Numbered from the stretch's first letter, positions 18,538 to 27,320 are shown. The stretch is DNA of 64,000 bases from an uncultured Bacilli bacterium (GCA_934096985.1 CAKONC010000003.1:62001-126000), one strand, 5' to 3'. The notes: generated by a model from the sequence alone, not told the origin. Made by a program: numbers and translations.

Positions 18538-19173
18538 ATGCTAAAGAAAAAAATGTTTAGAGATATTAAAAATAATGTATCTCAATTTATTACAATTTTC
18601 CTTATGGTTACAATTGGCATAATGGCTTACTGTGGCATCAATGCCTACATGACTGGTATGACCAAAACTGCTGATATTTTTTATAAAAATAATAATTTTC
18701 AAGATTTAAATCTAATTGGAAGTAATTTTACAAGTGATGATTTAGATATTATTAAAAGTATTGATAATATTAACGATGCTGAAAGAAAACTTACTGTTAC
18801 AGGGCTTTCTGATAACAACAAAACTTTATTAATTAGTTTTATTGAATCAAATAATATATCAAAATTTTACGTAATTAAAGGAGAAAATTTTGATGTAAAT
18901 AAATCTGGTGTCTGGCTTGATAATTTTTATGCAGTTAAAAACAATATCAAAGTTGGAGATGAAATTTTAGTAAAATATGGAGATTTAAAATTAAATGAAA
19001 AAGTTGTTGGTCTAATTAATGTGCCAGATCATATTTATGATGTTAAAGACGAAAGTGAGCTTTTTCCAGACAGAAATGAATTTGGATTTGCTTACCTTTC
19101 CATTAATGAAATACCTGAAAATTATATTAAATCCCAGGTAATGGATAAACAAAAACGTAAACCAATTTGTTAA
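18538..19173 (+). pseudogene. 3'-truncated FtsX-type ABC permease
   Basis: A 211-codon fragment starting at ATG 18538, one base after the ATPase stop. It has the N-terminal membrane helix (FITIFLMVTIGIMAYCGI) and the start of the extracytoplasmic domain, including GVWLDNFYA and VGD-x-I of this family. Full-length relatives run to roughly 1000 residues or more with further membrane helices. The reading frame ends abruptly as KQKRKPIC inside the stem of a terminator that belongs to the opposite gene, showing a deletion junction near 19140. Confidence 0.8.
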
Positions 19174-19188
19174 GGTTTACGTTTTTTA
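19151..19188. terminator. Bidirectional terminator
   Basis: A perfect 13-bp stem AAAAACGTAAACC (19151-19163) / GGTTTACGTTTTT (19174-19186). It terminates the minus-strand pyrophosphohydrolase operon; the plus-strand permease remnant reads into it. Confidence 0.85.
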
Positions 19189-19518
19189 TTTATCTTTACT
19201 AATAACTTTTTCTAAAAATATTTTTTTATCAAAAGCACCACGTTTATTAGATTTTTCATTAGCAATATTAATTACATCATTTAAATTTTTTCCTTCAATT
19301 TTAGCTAAGGCTGAAACAACTTCAATTACATCAGCAAGTTCATGTAATCTATCATTTCCAACTGAGGATAATACTTCATTACATTCCTCTAATAATTTTT
19401 TATCAAGTTCCGTTTTATATTCATCATCATCTAAAACTTTCGTAAAAGGAATTTCTTTATTATTTTTAATAATATCAGGAATATTATCTCGAACTAATTT
19501 ATTATATACTATTTCCAT
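19186..19518 (-). CDS. MazG-like nucleoside triphosphate pyrophosphohydrolase
   Basis: A 110-residue all-helical protein of the phosphoribosyl-ATP pyrophosphohydrolase-like/MazG superfamily. The opening YNKLVRDNIPDII and the metal motif E-E-x-x-E (LLEECNEV) with E-x-x-D (HELADVIEV) are both present. Such proteins hydrolyse non-canonical NTPs to NMP and pyrophosphate. It is the last gene of a minus-strand run and ends at the bidirectional terminator. Confidence 0.85.
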   Translation of the reverse strand: MEIVYNKLVRDNIPDIIKNNKEIPFTKVLDDDEYKTELDKKLLEECNEVLSSVGNDRLHELADVIEVVSALAKIEGKNLNDVINIANEKSNKRGAFDKKIFLEKVISKDK

Positions 19519-19527
19519 GGTTTACCT

Positions 19528-20049
19528 TTATTTACATGTGTATGTAGATTCAGCGTAATTTTCTTTTACTTCATCTAAAGTTACATTTGTTAAATAACTT
19601 TTGCTTTCTTCGGAATCTAAATTAACCTCAGATGTAACTTTTATAGAATCATTTGAAACACTAACTGTACATTTTTTATAAGTTTTCTTATCAATATTTT
19701 CACATTCTTGCTCAAAGTACTCTTTTTGCTTATCCATATCGTAGTTTGTTAAATACTTATATGTTACTTCATCATAGTAAGATAAAAGTTTTTTTCCATC
19801 ACTACTAAAATCATAAATATGAGAAATATTCGTTTCAACAGAGTTTTCACTATTTGAAATATTTTCATCATTTGGGAAATATCCTGTTTTCATTTTCATC
19901 TGCATTACAGTATATTTTTCTATTCTAGAACATTCATATTTATTTGTGTATTTTATGTTTTCATTATTAACTATTTCATTTTCAGTTTTTCCACACCCAC
20001 CTGTAAGCAATAAAAGACTAGTAAGGCCAAATATTAAAGTTTTTTTCAT
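19528..20049 (-). CDS. Lipoprotein, DUF1307-like
   Basis: A 173-residue lipoprotein with signal peptide and lipobox LTGGC. The mature part has paired cysteines (ECSR near 60, EQEC, KKC, and the C-terminal TYTCK), and a YDFSSDGKKL strand. The overall pattern resembles DUF1307/YehR-type lipoproteins, but the match is weak. It is spaced 9 bp from the pyrophosphohydrolase gene and 3 bp from the gene upstream, so all are co-transcribed. Confidence 0.65.
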   Translation of the reverse strand: MKKTLIFGLTSLLLLTGGCGKTENEIVNNENIKYTNKYECSRIEKYTVMQMKMKTGYFPNDENISNSENSVETNISHIYDFSSDGKKLLSYYDEVTYKYLTNYDMDKQKEYFEQECENIDKKTYKKCTVSVSNDSIKVTSEVNLDSEESKSYLTNVTLDEVKENYAESTYTCK

Positions 20050-20052
20050 TAT

Positions 20053-20613
20053 TTAATCTCTCCTTTTTCCTTTTATAAAATCTGTTATATCTTCATAAAA
20101 TAGTTCATTATTTATCATTTCTTTAGAAAATACTTTTGATATAAGTGATACTGGTACTGGATTATGATAGCCTGATGATTTAAAAAATCTTACTTTAGCA
20201 TCTAATGCCATTTTACAACCATTATCATATGCAGGGAAAAAATAATCTTTATCAGCAGGACATTCAATTATAATATCACCATAATCTACACATGCACCAC
20301 CTAAATACCAATTCACGCCTTTATTATTATTATAAACTTTTCCATCCTCATAAGTTTCTTTATATTCATCATTTTCACCATCTCCAATAATAAAACCGCA
20401 TTCTAAATAACGATTTAATGTATCATTGCTTATAACTCTATACACATGATCTGACTTTGTATTATAATCTCCAAATGATTTAGTTATTCTATCTCTTCCT
20501 AATATAACGCTTTCAAATGCACTTATTTTTTCATTATTTAATAGTTTTAACTGAATATTTTTAACTCTTTCATCATTAGAAAGAGGCATGCTATCTACAT
20601 CATATAATTCCAT
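20053..20613 (-). CDS. Hypothetical soluble protein
   Basis: A 186-residue protein without signal peptide or membrane helices. Motifs include HVYRVIS near 78-84, a GVNWYLGGACVDYGDIIIECP segment and a C-terminal FYEDITDFIKGKRRD. I do not recognise the family; the HVYRV and YGD strands are loosely reminiscent of ADP-ribosyltransferase-like folds but no catalytic triad can be assigned. It lies between the DUF1653 gene (4 bp) and the lipoprotein gene (3 bp) in one operon. Confidence 0.6.
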   Translation of the reverse strand: MELYDVDSMPLSNDERVKNIQLKLLNNEKISAFESVILGRDRITKSFGDYNTKSDHVYRVISNDTLNRYLECGFIIGDGENDEYKETYEDGKVYNNNKGVNWYLGGACVDYGDIIIECPADKDYFFPAYDNGCKMALDAKVRFFKSSGYHNPVPVSLISKVFSKEMINNELFYEDITDFIKGKRRD

Positions 20614-20617
20614 AATT

Positions 20618-20866
20618 TTAATTCATCCTTTCAAAACGATATTTTTGCTTTACATCAGGATATTTTTTATGATCAACTTCGGATAAAAACATTTCTATTG
20701 GTCTTGCATAAATTCCATCTTCATGATTTGTTTTACCTTCATTGTCTAAGCAATAATAGACAACTAATTTTTCTTTTGTTTCACTATGAGTGGCAATACT
20801 TATAACTAGTGCCCTTGAACCTTTAAAATGTTTCCATATCGTATAAGGTTTAACTTCTCTATTCAT
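20618..20866 (-). CDS. DUF1653 family protein
   Basis: An 82-residue protein matching the DUF1653 pattern throughout: HFKG, a HSET-x-E-x-LVVYYCL strand, and the highly conserved RP-x-EMFLSEVDHKKYPDVKQKYRFE ending. The family is small, cytosolic and of unknown function. It is the first gene of a four-gene unit running to 19186, driven by a TATAAT-containing promoter just upstream (minus strand near 20890). Confidence 0.85.
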   Translation of the reverse strand: MNREVKPYTIWKHFKGSRALVISIATHSETKEKLVVYYCLDNEGKTNHEDGIYARPIEMFLSEVDHKKYPDVKQKYRFERMN

Positions 20867-20901
20867 ACGTTATCCTTTCTTATAAAAACATTATACCATA
20901 T

Positions 20902-20933
20902 AAAAAAACTTAATAGTAGAAAAACTATTAAGT
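20902..20933 (-). terminator. Terminator of the zinc-ribbon gene
   Basis: Stem ACTTAATAGT (20908-20917) / ACTATTAAGT (20924-20933), read on the minus strand, is followed by seven T residues. It separates the gene at 20935 from the DUF1653 operon. Confidence 0.8.
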
Positions 20934-20934
20934 C

Positions 20935-21441
20935 CTATTTTCTTTTAAATTTTCTTGTAAAAGGATTGTCTATTGTTTGCCAGCATTTTTCAGTATTTTG
21001 TTTATCTGGGCAATTTTCAAAACTACAATTATTAGGACAAATATTTTCTGAATGAGCAACACCAATATAGTCCATATAATCCACAGGGCATCCATTATTA
21101 CCACCTAAAGTTGGATAAATACCTTTTTTAAAATCTTCATAAAATATTATCGAAGGCACAACTTCTTCAGCATCATAAGGTGAAAATGACTTAACAAATG
21201 TTATACCTGGAATAACCATTTTCTCATAAAATGGGCTAACTTCAATTAACGATTTTTCTTTGCCTACTTTTACTACTTTATAAAAAAAATCTTTTATTTT
21301 AATAATACTTTGTTCAATAACATAACCTTCTCCAAGGCAAGAACTACAAATATAACCATACTCACCATCAATAAAACTTATTCCACTTCCATTGCAACAA
21401 CTACAAACACATTTTATACCATTTATTTTTTCAACACTCAT
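20935..21441 (-). CDS. Zinc-ribbon protein with DnaJ-like CxxCxGxG motifs
   Basis: A 168-residue protein. The start is ATG 21441, because GGAGGG lies 4 nt upstream; the longer frame would begin within that site. The N-terminus has CSCCNGSG and CSSCLGEG, a DnaJ-type zinc pair. A beta-rich middle (VVKVGKEKSLIEVSP) is followed by a Cys-rich tail, C-P-N-N-C-x4-C-P then C, probably a second metal site. Family and role are unknown. Confidence 0.65.
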   Translation of the reverse strand: MSVEKINGIKCVCSCCNGSGISFIDGEYGYICSSCLGEGYVIEQSIIKIKDFFYKVVKVGKEKSLIEVSPFYEKMVIPGITFVKSFSPYDAEEVVPSIIFYEDFKKGIYPTLGGNNGCPVDYMDYIGVAHSENICPNNCSFENCPDKQNTEKCWQTIDNPFTRKFKRK

Positions 21442-21558
21442 AAAACCCTCCAAATTTCCGTTATACTATAACACATTTCTTTTACACTTGCAAATAATTA
21501 GAAAATGTATTATTTTAATAAGTATAAGGTATATTACATTTAGAAAAGATGATAAAAT

Positions 21559-22436
21559 TTGGAAAAATCAATTGTATACTTTACAAAAAAGATTGACAGT
21601 GAATCTTTAATAAAAATATATGAAAAATTAGGTGGCGACTTAAAAGGAAATATTGGTATTAAAGTTTCTACGGGAGAAGATGGAAGCAAAGGTTTTCTAA
21701 AAAAAGAATTAATTGCTCCCTTAGTTCAAAAATTAAATGGCACAATAATTGAGTGTAACACTGCCTACCCTGGAAAAAGACTAAATACTGAAGACCACTT
21801 AAAAGTTGCTGAAAAGCATGGTTTTACATCTTATGCAAAAGTTGACATTATGGATAATTTAAAATACCCGTAAAAAATGGTAAGCATTTATAATATGATA
21901 TAGTTGGTTCTCATTTGCAAAACTATGATTCAATAATAAACCTAGCTCATGGTAAGGGACATGCAATGTGTGGATTTGAAGCAAACTTAAAAAACCAATC
22001 TATTGGTATTGCCTCAAGTGCTAGTAAAGCTTATATTCATAGCTGTGGACAAACCTCTAAAATTCCCGATGCATGGAATGTAAAATATGAGCAAAAAGAT
22101 TTTATTGAATCAATGGCCGAAGCTGCTAAAGCAGTTAGTGACTACATAAAAGATAATAATAAACAAATAGTTTATATTACTGTAATGAATGCAATTTCTG
22201 TTGATTGTGACTGTGAGAAAAATCAAAAAGATCCAGTTATAAGTGATTTAGGAATTGTGGCATCACTAGATCCTGTAGCAAATGATCAAGCATTTATTGA
22301 CATGATATGGGCATGTAAAGAAGATGGCGTAGAACTTATAAAAGAAAGAATAGATTCTCGTGAAGGAAGGCATATTCTTCCATATGCTGAAAGTCTTGGC
22401 CTTGGAAGCACTTCTTACGAACTTGTTGAAATATAA
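21559..22436 (+). pseudogene. DUF362 family protein, frameshifted and with a nonsense codon
   Basis: From TTG 21559 the frame matches DUF362 proteins (VYFTKKI, IYEKLG, KVSTGE, GTIIECNTAYPGKR, KHGFTSYAKVDIMD) up to about 21857. The homology then continues in another frame as IPVKNGKHL, a TAA where Lys is expected, YDIVGSHLQNYDS and on to GHAMCGF, SIGIASS, AYIHSCG and SVDCDCEK, ending at 22436. One frameshift and one nonsense change are therefore needed to restore it. DUF362 proteins are Fe-S-associated with unknown activity. Confidence 0.85.
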
Positions 22437-22511
22437 AAATATATTATTTAAAAAAACTGAGAAATCACTAAATAATTTTTAGTAATAACTCAATTATATT
22501 GTATATATTAT

Positions 22512-22547
22512 AAATAGCTTAAAAATGAATGAGCTATTTTTTATTTT
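22512..22547 (+). terminator. Terminator after the DUF362 remnant
   Basis: AAATAGCT (22512-22519) / AGCTATTT (22532-22539) with a following T-rich tract. The rest of 22437-22638 shows nothing else. Confidence 0.7.
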
Positions 22548-22638
22548 ATAAAAATATTCTTTAACTGTAAAAATATTTTAAATATGAATATGATTACATA
22601 ACAGTTAGTTTAATTTAAATATTCTAAATTTTTAACAA

Positions 22639-23616
22639 TTATATAGAATCAATATCAAATGCATAATCATAGCTAATTTTTGCAAAAAAATCTGGAGATA
22701 AAAATGCCTCCTCTTTATGAGAAAAATCAACTATTTCTTTTGAACCAAATTTTTTAAATTTCTCCTTAACATGTTTTAAAATTTTAAGCTCATCCTCATT
22801 AAATACTGATGGTTCAAATTTCTTTATTGCACGTATATTATGACACTCATATTGATTATTATACTCTATTTTATATTCAATCAACTTTTCTTTTACGCAT
22901 TCATTTAAAATCAATTCAAATTGATCCGGAACTGGTCCAAATTGTAATTTTGTGTACTCTAATCCTGTTATTGATTTACAGGTATTTTTGTAATATAAAA
23001 AGTCAGTATAAAACATTTCTTTTAACAATTTTGTTTTTAACACTGTTTGATTTGCAAAATATAGTATCATATTTAAGATTTTTTCTTTTGAAAGTCTTGA
23101 ATATCCGTTATATTCATTTGGAATGTATTCACAATTAAAAATCATTTGCTTAGTATTATTAGGCAAAGAAGCATCCACTTTTTCATTAATCTTAGCAAAT
23201 TCTTTTTCAGTAAATTGTTCTTTGTTTGCCTCAATTATTGTTTTGATTGTTTCTGGTTTTGATAATAAACTTCTTAATATTATTAAATAACTATCATTAG
23301 GAATTGATTTACCCTTTTCATAACTTATCAATGTTTTCTTTGCACATCCCATAATTTTAGCAAATAATGCTTGTGATAAATTAAATTTATTTCTTAAATT
23401 TATTATTTCTTCTTTTGTTATTCCATATTTTTCATTATATTTATTAATAGCAATTTCAGATGCTTCATTATCTAAATTAGAATCGTATACTAAACTATTA
23501 CATACTTTACAAAAACGTCTTTTTGCAGTAAAAAAAATATTTTTACCTTTAATAACATAATTATGTTCATAATTTTTTACATAAGTTTCTTGACTTTTAC
23601 AGACATCACATCTCAT
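22639..23616 (-). CDS. MqsA-like zinc/HTH antitoxin with C-terminal Panacea (SocA/DUF4065) domain
   Basis: A 325-residue antitoxin. The start is ATG 23616, because AAGGAG lies 9 nt upstream and a longer start does not. Residues 1-45 form a zinc finger (C3, C6, C36, C39); about 60-115 is an Xre-type HTH (LSQALFAKIMGCAKKTLISYEKG). From about 175 to 300 the pattern KILNMILYFANQ, K-L-L-x-E-M-F-Y-x-D and LQFGPVP is the Panacea/SocA-like domain known as a promiscuous antitoxin module. It is 13 bp downstream of the MqsR-type toxin gene, i.e. toxin first, as in mqsRA. Confidence 0.85.
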   Translation of the reverse strand: MRCDVCKSQETYVKNYEHNYVIKGKNIFFTAKRRFCKVCNSLVYDSNLDNEASEIAINKYNEKYGITKEEIINLRNKFNLSQALFAKIMGCAKKTLISYEKGKSIPNDSYLIILRSLLSKPETIKTIIEANKEQFTEKEFAKINEKVDASLPNNTKQMIFNCEYIPNEYNGYSRLSKEKILNMILYFANQTVLKTKLLKEMFYTDFLYYKNTCKSITGLEYTKLQFGPVPDQFELILNECVKEKLIEYKIEYNNQYECHNIRAIKKFEPSVFNEDELKILKHVKEKFKKFGSKEIVDFSHKEEAFLSPDFFAKISYDYAFDIDSI

Positions 23617-23629
23617 AATCACACTCTCC

Positions 23630-23965
23630 TTACTTATGGTCAATATGGAAAGATAAACATACTGTTACATCATCATTATTATATTCTTCTATTTTTATCT
23701 TTATATACACTTTATATCCATTTATCATTTTCTTAAATATAAGTGCATTCTCTGAACGTCTTGAATAAAACGGTTTATAATCATATACATAATTTTGAGA
23801 AGATAACGTAAGTATTTCATCCCATGCCATTGCTTCAGTTATTCCGATATCTAATAGCTCTTGGATATAATCACGGTCTTTTCGACTTGTGAATTTTTTA
23901 CGTCCTTGACTAATTAGTTTCTTCATCTTTGATAATAATTTTAATTGTTCATTTGTCATCATCAT
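23630..23965 (-). CDS. mqsR: MqsR family toxin
   Basis: A 111-residue toxin. The start is placed at the ATGATGATG cluster (23965) behind GGAG; the longer frame from 23998 lacks a site. The pattern KFTSRKDRDYIQELLDIGIT, AWDEILTLS, YVYDYKP, ALIFKKMI and the ending LSFHIDHK are characteristic of MqsR family toxins in Bacillota. MqsR proteins are RelE-fold mRNA interferases (cutting at GCU in E. coli). It is co-transcribed with the antitoxin gene downstream, whose product should neutralise it and repress the promoter upstream of 23998. Confidence 0.85.
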   Translation of the reverse strand: MMMTNEQLKLLSKMKKLISQGRKKFTSRKDRDYIQELLDIGITEAMAWDEILTLSSQNYVYDYKPFYSRRSENALIFKKMINGYKVYIKIKIEEYNNDDVTVCLSFHIDHK

Positions 23966-24171
23966 TAAGCTGTCTCCATATATCTTTATATTATACAATT
24001 ATCTTTCCCATAATATCCCTTCAATCAAATAAATGGTAACATATGTAACTCTTTTTGTCAACGTGATTTATACTTTTTTTACAAACAAACAACATAAATT
24101 TAAATAAACAATAATATTACAATAAAAATTATACAATTACCAAAATAATGTTATAATTATATCAAATAATT

Positions 24172-24597
24172 ATGCTAATTTTTACTCCAGTAGTTTCGAT
24201 TTCCATAATAATTATTTACTATAAAAATAAAAAATATAAGGAAGGAACATATTATAAAACAACAAAAATTAGTTATTTTAATGTTATATATAACATTAGA
24301 AAATTTGGAGAATATTTAATATATAAATATCTAAAAAAATTTGAAGATCAAGGAGCTAAATTTTTATTTAATATATACTTACCTCAAAATGGTGAAGAAA
24401 CCACCAAAATAGATGTATTAATGATTTCAAACAAAGGATTATTTGTATTTGAAAGTTAAAATTTGGAAGCTGGATTTTTGGCAATGATAATCAAAAATAT
24501 TGATATCAAACTATACCATCTAGGAAAAGGAAATCGTAAGGAAAAATTTTATGGCTGCTCTAATTATCCAAATTGTAAATATATAAAAAAAATATAA
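24172..24597 (+). pseudogene. NERD-domain protein remnant with topoisomerase-type zinc finger
   Basis: From ATG 24172 a membrane segment and NERD start are readable (KFGEYLIYKYL, KIDVLMISNKGLFVFES). After 24459 the homology shifts frame to SWIFGNDNQKY, a TGA where NERD proteins have Trp, then YQTI. It jumps directly to KGNRKEKFYGCSNYPNCKYIKKI (read from 24525), the C-terminal zinc finger typical of NERD proteins, ending at TAA 24595. So a frameshift, a stop and an internal deletion are all present. Confidence 0.8.
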
Positions 24598-24614
24598 TAT
24601 AAGAAGATTTATAT

Positions 24615-25277
24615 CTACATTTTTATTACATAGTAAAAACCCGCTAATAAAGAGCTTGATAGTAAAATACCACCAATAATATCTGTAAGCCAGTGAACGC
24701 CAGAAAAAAGTCTTCCTATAGGAATTAAAAACATTAAAACAAGAGAAATAATACTAACAATTTTTAAAAAGTTATATTTCTTATATAAATTTTTATTAAT
24801 AATAATAGCACTTCCACATACACATAAACTTAATATGGTATGAGATGATGGATAAGATGGTTCTAACAAATAATCATTTGTTATTAATAAAACAGGTCTA
24901 TAATTTACTACTACTTTTTCAAAAAATACATAGAAAATTAAAACAACTATATAAAATCCTAACAATTTATATAAATTTTTATCAACTTTTTTAAAACTTT
25001 TAGTTCTTACTAGTTCAATTAAGCCTATTAAACCATAAACTAAAACAATTAATAAAGAAACAATTCCTAATACTTCAGTTATTTTATAAAGAGCACGATT
25101 ATATCCAATTAACATTTGAAAATGTCCATTTAAAAATGCAAATCCAACCTTTGAGTCATTTGGACCAATACTTTTTACATCAACAAATTTTAAAAGTATT
25201 GTAAAAACTACAAATATTATAAATAATCCTATTGAGATTATTAAACTTTTAGTCTTCTTCAAACTTACCACTTCCAA
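24615..25277 (-). CDS. PAP2 family membrane phosphatase
   Basis: A 220-residue protein with about six membrane helices and the three PAP2 phosphatase motifs: K-x5-NYRP (about 126-132), PSSHT near 144-148 with the catalytic His, and SGVHWLTDIIGG near 189-200. It probably dephosphorylates a lipid pyrophosphate or phosphate (undecaprenyl-PP or phosphatidic acid) at the outer membrane face. Only TTG codons fit at the start, so the first residue is uncertain (25277 or the TTG five codons later). It is divergent from the two-component system. Confidence 0.8.
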   Translation of the reverse strand: MEVVSLKKTKSLIISIGLFIIFVVFTILLKFVDVKSIGPNDSKVGFAFLNGHFQMLIGYNRALYKITEVLGIVSLLIVLVYGLIGLIELVRTKSFKKVDKNLYKLLGFYIVVLIFYVFFEKVVVNYRPVLLITNDYLLEPSYPSSHTILSLCVCGSAIIINKNLYKKYNFLKIVSIISLVLMFLIPIGRLFSGVHWLTDIIGGILLSSSLLAGFYYVIKM

Positions 25278-25345
25278 TTATATATTAAGTTTAACTTAAA
25301 ATAATCAATTAATCAATAAAAATTATGTTATAATAAAATAGTAAA

Positions 25346-25378
25346 TTTAAGGTTTATTTAAGATAAAATAACTAATAT
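25346..25378 (+). promoter_or_regulatory. Response-regulator box and promoter of the two-component operon
   Basis: TTTAAG (25346-25351) and TTTAAG (25357-25362) are direct repeats 11 bp apart, the spacing OmpR/PhoB-type dimers read on one face of DNA. Ten bp further is TAATAT (25373-25378) as -10, with no normal -35. This is one of three copies with identical geometry (also 27268 and 28396), which implies positive autoregulation. Confidence 0.65.
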
Positions 25379-25396
25379 ATTTTAGGGTGGTGTTTT

Positions 25397-26089
25397 ATGA
25401 ACATTCTTATTATTGAAGATGAATTTAATTTAGCGGATGCTGTTGCAAGTATGCTTAAATCACAAAAATATTTGGTAAATATTTGCACTGATGGAATAAC
25501 AGGTGAAGATGAAGCCTTAACAGGAATGTATGATTTAATAATTTTAGACGTCATGTTACCACATAAAAATGGTTTTGACATTTTGAAAAGTATTAAATTA
25601 AATAAAATTAAATCTAAAGTAATTATGCTTACTGCTAAAAATAATATTTGTGATAAGCTCGAAGGATTTAATGATGGCGCTAATGATTATTTAACTAAAC
25701 CTTTTCACATGGAAGAACTTCTTGCAAGAGTAAATGTACAATTAAGAAGAAATGACAATGGTTCAAACTTGATTGAATATGGTGATATATCCTTAAACCT
25801 AGAAAAATTAATTTTAAAAAATAATAAAACAAATGATGAAATTAATATTATCGGTAAGGAATTTAATCTTCTTGAATTACTTATAAATAATTCAAATAAC
25901 ATAATCTCTAAAGAACAAATATTTAATAAGATATGGGGCTATGATAGTGACTCTGATATTAATAGTTTAGAGGTATATATGTCATTTTTAAGAAAAAAAT
26001 TAAAATTAATAAATTCTAAAGTTAAAATTAAAGTTATACGAAATATGGGTTATAAATTGGAGTTGCAAAATGAAAAAATTAAAATCTAA
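25397..26089 (+). CDS. OmpR/PhoB-family response regulator
   Basis: A 230-residue regulator: receiver domain 1-115 with acidic pocket E7/D8, phosphorylated D51 (LIILDVMLP), T79 and K101 (LTKPF); winged-helix output domain about 130-225 ending in the conserved VRKK/VIRNMGYKLE region. GGGTGG precedes ATG. The sensor kinase gene starts 20 bp before its stop, so they are coupled. Three TTTAAG direct-repeat boxes nearby are the likely binding sites, including one in front of its own gene. Confidence 0.92.
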   Translation: MNILIIEDEFNLADAVASMLKSQKYLVNICTDGITGEDEALTGMYDLIILDVMLPHKNGFDILKSIKLNKIKSKVIMLTAKNNICDKLEGFNDGANDYLTKPFHMEELLARVNVQLRRNDNGSNLIEYGDISLNLEKLILKNNKTNDEINIIGKEFNLLELLINNSNNIISKEQIFNKIWGYDSDSDINSLEVYMSFLRKKLKLINSKVKIKVIRNMGYKLELQNEKIKI

Positions 26090-27257
26090 AGTTTTTTTTA
26101 CAATAAGTAGTATTTTAACAATATTTATATTTTCGGTATTTATCTTTACAAATATTAATGCATATAAAGAGAAAAAAGATAATATTGAAAATGTATTAAA
26201 TAAAATGCTAGAATCATCAAACAATAATTTACTTGACCAAAACTACAAAAAAGTTTTTATGGATTTCACAGTATATAATGTAATTCTTGATGAATCCGGA
26301 GGTTATAAAGAAACTGTTAGTCATACATTCGAGGATATAATTGACATAGTAAAAATTAAAAATATTGCTAATAAAATTATTAAAATGCATAACTCAAATT
26401 ATTATATAGGAAACCTTTACACTCACAAGTATGCTTATGCATTTACAAATTCAAATAGTTTAATAATAATGGATAATACGCTTATAAAAAGTGATTTATT
26501 GAAAACATTTATAACTACTTTAATTATATTTATCATAATGGAAGCCCTTGTGGTAGCTCTTGCCTACACTTTAACAAACTGGATTACCGTACCTGTAAGT
26601 GAAAGCTTTGAAAAGCAGAAAAGATTTATTGCAGATGCCTCACATGAACTTAAAACGCCACTTACCGTTATCGGAGCCAGTTGTGATGCCTATTTTAATG
26701 ATAAAAATGAAAAATGGATTCACAATATTAAAAGTGAATCAGAGAAAATGAACAAACTTGTTATTGAATTATTAGATTTAGCATCACTAGATAGAGATAA
26801 AAATATTGATATGAAAGAAGAAAATCTTTCTAAAATTACTGAAGGAGAAATTCTTACATTTGAAAGTTTATTTTATGAAAAAAATATTAAATTAAAATAT
26901 GATGTAAAGAAAAATATTAAATGTTTTTGCAATAGTGACATGATAAAAGAACTACTTGGAATACTTATTGATAATGCAATAAAGCACACTAAAGGAAAAG
27001 TTATTATTAACTTATATAAAGCTGGAAAAGACATTGTTTTAGAGGTTAAAAATGATGGTGAAAAAATCAAAAAAGAAGATGAGAAAAAAATATTTGAAAG
27101 ATTTTATAAAGTTGATCAATCAAGAAATCGAGACAGTAATAGATATGGTCTTGGTCTTGCAATAGCAAAAGAAATTGTATTAAAACATAATGGTACAATA
27201 ACTGCAAGTTCAAAAAATGAATATACTATTTTTAAAGTAACATTAAGCCAAAAATAA
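26070..27257 (+). CDS. Two-component sensor histidine kinase
   Basis: A 395-residue kinase: membrane helix 1 (about 8-30), an extracytoplasmic sensor of about 110 residues, helix 2 (about 145-170), then a HisKA domain with phospho-acceptor H192 (ADASHELKTPLT) and a HATPase domain with N-box (LIDNAIKH), F-box and G-box (RYGLGLAI). No HAMP domain is obvious between helix 2 and the H-box, which is short. It should phosphorylate the regulator at D51 in response to an envelope signal; the neighbouring HtrA protease suggests envelope stress. Confidence 0.9.
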   Translation: MKKLKSKVFFTISSILTIFIFSVFIFTNINAYKEKKDNIENVLNKMLESSNNNLLDQNYKKVFMDFTVYNVILDESGGYKETVSHTFEDIIDIVKIKNIANKIIKMHNSNYYIGNLYTHKYAYAFTNSNSLIIMDNTLIKSDLLKTFITTLIIFIIMEALVVALAYTLTNWITVPVSESFEKQKRFIADASHELKTPLTVIGASCDAYFNDKNEKWIHNIKSESEKMNKLVIELLDLASLDRDKNIDMKEENLSKITEGEILTFESLFYEKNIKLKYDVKKNIKCFCNSDMIKELLGILIDNAIKHTKGKVIINLYKAGKDIVLEVKNDGEKIKKEDEKKIFERFYKVDQSRNRDSNRYGLGLAIAKEIVLKHNGTITASSKNEYTIFKVTLSQK

Positions 27258-27270
27258 TTGGCTTTTTTTT
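27246..27270 (+). terminator. Terminator after the kinase gene
   Basis: AGCCAA (27246-27251) / TTGGCT (27258-27263) followed by seven more T residues. The end of the T tract is shared with the first half-site of the next regulator box. Confidence 0.75.
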
Positions 27271-27300
27271 AAGGTTTATTTAAGATAACAATTTTAAAAT
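27268..27300 (+). promoter_or_regulatory. Response-regulator box and promoter of the HtrA gene
   Basis: TTTAAG (27268-27273) and TTTAAG (27279-27284) are 11 bp apart with spacer GTTTA identical to that at 25352-25356. TAAAAT (27295-27300) follows after exactly 10 bp as the -10. Confidence 0.65.
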
Positions 27301-27320
27301 TATCATGTAAGGAGGAAAAG

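Noticed and set aside
23998..23998. Upstream starts for many genes (for example 23998, 21453, 50059, 53460, 61926)
   Set aside because: In each case a good ribosome-binding site lies within the proposed extension and favours the internal start used here.
24040..24056. GTAACATATGTAAC as an operator for the MqsR/antitoxin operon
   Set aside because: Only the central 8 bp are palindromic and the position relative to a promoter is unclear.
24501..24503. TGA where NERD proteins have a conserved Trp, hinting at a Mycoplasma-type code
   Set aside because: TGA ends several intact genes (49634, 52699, 41419 and 272-472), Trp is written TGG throughout, and the NERD gene has a frameshift and an internal deletion as well.
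25284..25300. A TTTAAG-like direct repeat on the minus strand upstream of the PAP2 gene
   Set aside because: The second half-site is CTTAAT and there is no -10 hexamer 10 bp downstream, so it does not meet the geometry of the three clear boxes.
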